DNA from: Methylobacterium sp. J-048
Lineage (GTDB): Bacteria; Pseudomonadota; Alphaproteobacteria; Rhizobiales; Beijerinckiaceae
DNA: 51,182 bases
NCBI RefSeq assembly: GCF_022829515.1
Contig: NZ_JAKSYL010000113.1
Location: forward strand, 1 to 51,182
Reading direction: 5' to 3'
How positions within the stretch are numbered: the stretch's first letter is position 1; each line of letters opens with the position of its first letter. This document shows, in pieces, positions 49,122 through 51,182 of the stretch. The translations under genes and the position numbers were made by a program. The notes beneath the pieces are model-generated. The model was not told where the DNA came from. It ran no database searches and saw only the letters and a list, made by a program, of their open reading frames with translations.

Positions 49122-49991
49122 TCAGGCCGCCCCGATCCCGTCGAGGGCGGCCATGGCGTCGTCGGGCAACGCCTGTTCGGCCGCCGCGAGGTTCTCGCGC
49201 AGGTGGCCGAGCGAGGCGGTGCCCGGGATCAGCAGGATGTTGGGCGCCCGGCGCAGCAGCCAGGCGAGCGCCACCTGCATGGGCGTAGCCCCGAGCTTGG
49301 CGGCGACCTCCGACAGGACGGTGGATTGCAGCGGGCTGAAGCCGCCGAGCGGGAAAAACGGCACGTAGGCGGTCCCGGCCTCGGCCAGCTCGTCGATCAG
49401 GGCATCGTCGGCCCGGTGCGCGAGGTTGTACTGGTTCTGCACGCAAACGATCTCGGTGATGCGCCGGCCCTCGGCGACCTGCTGCCGGGTCGCGTTGCTC
49501 AGCCCGATCCGCCGGATCAGGCCCTGACGCTGCAGCTCCGCCAGAACCGTGAGCGGCGCCTCGATCGCGCCCTCGGCGGGGCCGTGCGCGTCGAACATCA
49601 GGCGCAGGTTGACCACGTCGAGGGCGTCCACGCCGAGATGGCGCAGGTTGTCGTGCACCGCCTGCGTCAGCTCGTCGGCCGAGAAGGCCGGGTTCCACGC
49701 GGCGTCGGCCCCGCGCCTGGCGCCGACCTTGGTGACGATCACGAGGTCGTCCGGATAGGGATGCAGCGCCGCGCGGATGATCTGATTGGTGACGTGCGGC
49801 CCGTAGAAGTCGCTGGTGTCGATATGGTCGACGCCCTGCGCCACCGCCTCGCGCAGCACCGCGATCGCCGCATCCCGGTCCTTGGGCGGCCCGAACACGC
49901 CGGGCCCGGCGAGTTGCATGGCGCCGTATCCGAGCCGCTTCACCGTGCGGTCGCCGAGCGAGAAGGTGCCGGCCTTGGCGATGTCGGTCAT
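49122..49991 (-). CDS. Aldo/keto reductase
   Basis: A 289-residue NADPH-dependent TIM-barrel oxidoreductase. The N-terminal strand includes RTVKRLGYGAMQLAGPGVFG, the catalytic Asp and Tyr lie in HIDTSDFYGPHVTNQ and the Lys in VIVTKVGA. The C-terminal cofactor loop is LIPGTASLGHLRENL. It reduces aldehydes or ketones of unknown identity. The start ATG at 49991 has GGAG upstream. It is divergent from a LysR regulator across 92 bp, the usual arrangement of a LysR target. Confidence 0.93.
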   Translation of the reverse strand: MTDIAKAGTFSLGDRTVKRLGYGAMQLAGPGVFGPPKDRDAAIAVLREAVAQGVDHIDTSDFYGPHVTNQIIRAALHPYPDDLVIVTKVGARRGADAAWNPAFSADELTQAVHDNLRHLGVDALDVVNLRLMFDAHGPAEGAIEAPLTVLAELQRQGLIRRIGLSNATRQQVAEGRRITEIVCVQNQYNLAHRADDALIDELAEAGTAYVPFFPLGGFSPLQSTVLSEVAAKLGATPMQVALAWLLRRAPNILLIPGTASLGHLRENLAAAEQALPDDAMAALDGIGAA

Positions 49992-50033
49992 GGGGTGTCT
50001 CCGTTGTCCGCCCCGGATGTAGACCCGCCCGAC

Positions 50034-50054
50034 TGATCGGATAAGCAGGGATCA
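50034..50054. promoter_or_regulatory. Inverted repeat TGATC-N11-GATCA, putative LysR site
   Basis: TGATC at 50034-50038 and GATCA at 50050-50054 are separated by 11 bases, in the 92-bp gap between the divergent reductase and LysR genes. The layout resembles LysR-type sites, which carry a short inverted repeat with T and A at the ends. Confidence 0.5.
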
Positions 50055-50083
50055 TCGGCACGGGCTGTTCGGGATGGCGAACG

Positions 50084-50986
50084 ATGGCGGCGGATCTCGC
50101 GGACCTGGCGGCCTTCGTGACCGTGGCGCGGGCCGGCGGGTTTCGCGAGGGCGCCCGCGGCAGCGGCGCCAGCGCGTCGAGCCTCAGCGAAGCCGTGCGC
50201 CGGCTGGAGACGCGCCTCGGCGTGCGCCTCCTGAACCGCACGACCCGCAGCGTCGCGCCGACCGAGGCCGGTGCGCGCCTGCTCGAACGGCTCGGGCCGG
50301 CGCTGGGCGAGGTCGAGGCCGCCCTCGACGTTGTGAACGGGTTCCGCGACCGGCCGGCCGGACCGCTCCGGCTCAACGTGCCGCTGAGCGCGGCCCGGCT
50401 GGTCCTGCCGGCGATCGTGCCGCCGTTCCTGGCCGCCTATCCCGAGATCCGGCTCGAAGTCGTGGTGGAAGACGGCTTCGTCGACGTGCTGGCGGCGGGC
50501 TGCGATGCCGGCATCCGCTACGACGAGCGGCTGGAGCAGGACATGATCGCCGTGCCGATCGGCCCGCGGCAGCAGCGTTTCGCCACCGCGGCGGCTCCGT
50601 CCTATCTCGACCGGCGCGGCCGCCCGGAGCATCCCCGCGATCTCCTGGATCATGCCTGCCTGCTGGGCCGGTTCTCGAGCGGCAGCCTGACGGCGCCCTG
50701 GGAGTTCGAGCGCGACGGCGCGATCGTCCGCGTGGATCCGTCCGGGCCGCTGATCGTGCGCGTCGGCGCCAGCGACCTCTTCATCGCGGCGGCCGTCGCC
50801 GGGACCGGGATCATCCACCTGTTCGAGGATTGGCTGCGCCCGCACCTCGACAGCGGCGCCCTGGAGCCGGTGCTCGAACCCTGGTGGCAGGTCTTTTCCG
50901 GTCCGTTCCTCTACTTCCCCGGCCGCCGGTACCTCCCGGCGCCGCTGCGGGCGTTCGTGGATTTCATCGCCGCGCGGACGCCGTGA
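50084..50986 (+). CDS. LysR family transcriptional regulator
   Basis: A 300-residue regulator with an N-terminal winged HTH (about 3-60; DLAAFVTVARAGGFREGARG, then ASSLSEAVRRLETRLGVRLL) and a linker helix. The effector domain (about 90-295) includes GPLRLNVPLSAARLVLPAIV and the hinge AAVAGTGIIHLF. It belongs to the group regulating divergent oxidoreductases in proteobacteria. The ATG at 50084 is used; a second ATG at 50074 is out of frame. The likely target is the aldo/keto reductase and itself, through the 50034-50054 repeat. Confidence 0.93.
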   Translation: MAADLADLAAFVTVARAGGFREGARGSGASASSLSEAVRRLETRLGVRLLNRTTRSVAPTEAGARLLERLGPALGEVEAALDVVNGFRDRPAGPLRLNVPLSAARLVLPAIVPPFLAAYPEIRLEVVVEDGFVDVLAAGCDAGIRYDERLEQDMIAVPIGPRQQRFATAAAPSYLDRRGRPEHPRDLLDHACLLGRFSSGSLTAPWEFERDGAIVRVDPSGPLIVRVGASDLFIAAAVAGTGIIHLFEDWLRPHLDSGALEPVLEPWWQVFSGPFLYFPGRRYLPAPLRAFVDFIAARTP

Positions 50987-50996
50987 GAAATCGGAT

Positions 50997-51019
50997 GGGC
51001 CGGCCCGGGAGGCCGGCCC
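50997..51019. terminator. GC-rich hairpin between convergent genes
   Basis: The stem GGGCCGGC (50997-51004) pairs with GCCGGCCC (51012-51019), loop 51005-51011. It lies between the LysR stop and the convergent autotransporter stop. No clear T-run follows on either strand, so termination strength is uncertain. Confidence 0.5.
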
Positions 51020-51028
51020 TCGCTCCCG

Positions 51029-51182
51029 TCAGAACCGCAGCGTGAGGTTGCCCTTGACCGCCTGGTCCTGCGCCCGGGCGCCGACCTGGCCGGTATAGGA
51101 CACGCCGAGCGTCGCGTTCGGCGCCACCCGCAGATCGAGGCCGGCCTGCGCCACCAGGGCGTCCCGGTCGATCGGCACGCCC
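51029..51182 (-). CDS. Autotransporter outer-membrane beta-barrel protein, C-terminal end only
   Basis: The gene enters from the right edge. The 50 visible residues are the last beta-strands of an autotransporter barrel: AQAGLDLRVAPNATLGVSYT, then QDQAVKGNLTLRF, ending in the terminal aromatic (Phe) needed for BAM recognition. The stop is TGA at 51029-51031. The passenger domain lies outside the window, so the function of the exported part cannot be judged. Confidence 0.85.
   Translation of the reverse strand, partial: GVPIDRDALVAQAGLDLRVAPNATLGVSYTGQVGARAQDQAVKGNLTLRF

Overview
The window is very GC-rich chromosomal DNA from an alphaproteobacterium, most likely Methylobacterium or a close relative in the Hyphomicrobiales. 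The grounds are a gene-transfer-agent (GTA) type tail protein, CcmI/CcmE/CcmF cytochrome c maturation genes, the bacteriochlorophyll genes bchD and bchO (an aerobic anoxygenic phototroph), and several families of roughly 100-bp palindromic intergenic repeats of the kind common in this order. No tRNA, rRNA, CRISPR array or complete insertion sequence was seen.

Layout. (1) 155-8002: a phage/GTA-like module with a 1298-residue tail hub protein, a DUF2793 protein, an SGNH hydrolase on the opposite strand, a tail-lysozyme domain protein and three small membrane proteins in overlapping order. (2) 8170-13640: a PepSY periplasmic protein, an OmpR-type response regulator and a sensor kinase. A PrpF-family isomerase gene, an antitoxin gene remnant and a repeat lie between the regulator and the kinase. 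Small hypothetical genes and a clear intrinsic terminator follow. (3) 13774-17927: ccmI, ccmE, ccmF; no ccmH follows. (4) 17958-21220: a 287-bp inverted repeat, then bchD, whose start is problematic, then bchO. (5) 21422-27113: a class I glutamine amidotransferase-type hydrolase, an AhpD-like protein, a GntA/YcgG hydroxylase paired with a DUF1989 protein, a Cache-domain chemoreceptor and a VOC protein. (6) 27145-30839: a three-gene P450 electron-transfer operon (ferredoxin, reductase, P450) and a HigBA-like toxin-antitoxin pair with a perfect operator palindrome. (7) 31039-31584: an exported Pro/Ala/Arg-rich protein.

(8) 31551-46777 reads as one large catabolic region for an organic acid. The minus strand carries acyl-CoA dehydrogenase, aminoglycoside-phosphotransferase-like protein, two SDRs and an acyl-CoA ligase, next to a branched-chain-amino-acid-type ABC importer whose two ATPases are fused into one polypeptide. 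The plus strand carries a cyclase-family hydrolase, a 3-hydroxyacyl-CoA dehydrogenase, an SDR and a beta-keto acid cleavage enzyme. The importer and the hydrolase are divergent from a shared 317-bp control region. (9) 46778-47651 is an AT-richer island with a SpoU/TrmH-type methyltransferase of foreign codon use. (10) 47886-51182: an orphan substrate-binding protein, an aldo/keto reductase divergent from a LysR regulator, and the C-terminal end of an autotransporter.

Points for a second look: the bchD reading frame, which fits its ribosome-binding site only after a one-base change in an A6 run; the PrpF-family gene between regulator and kinase; the fused LivG-LivF ATPase; the catabolic cluster; and the foreign methyltransferase island.
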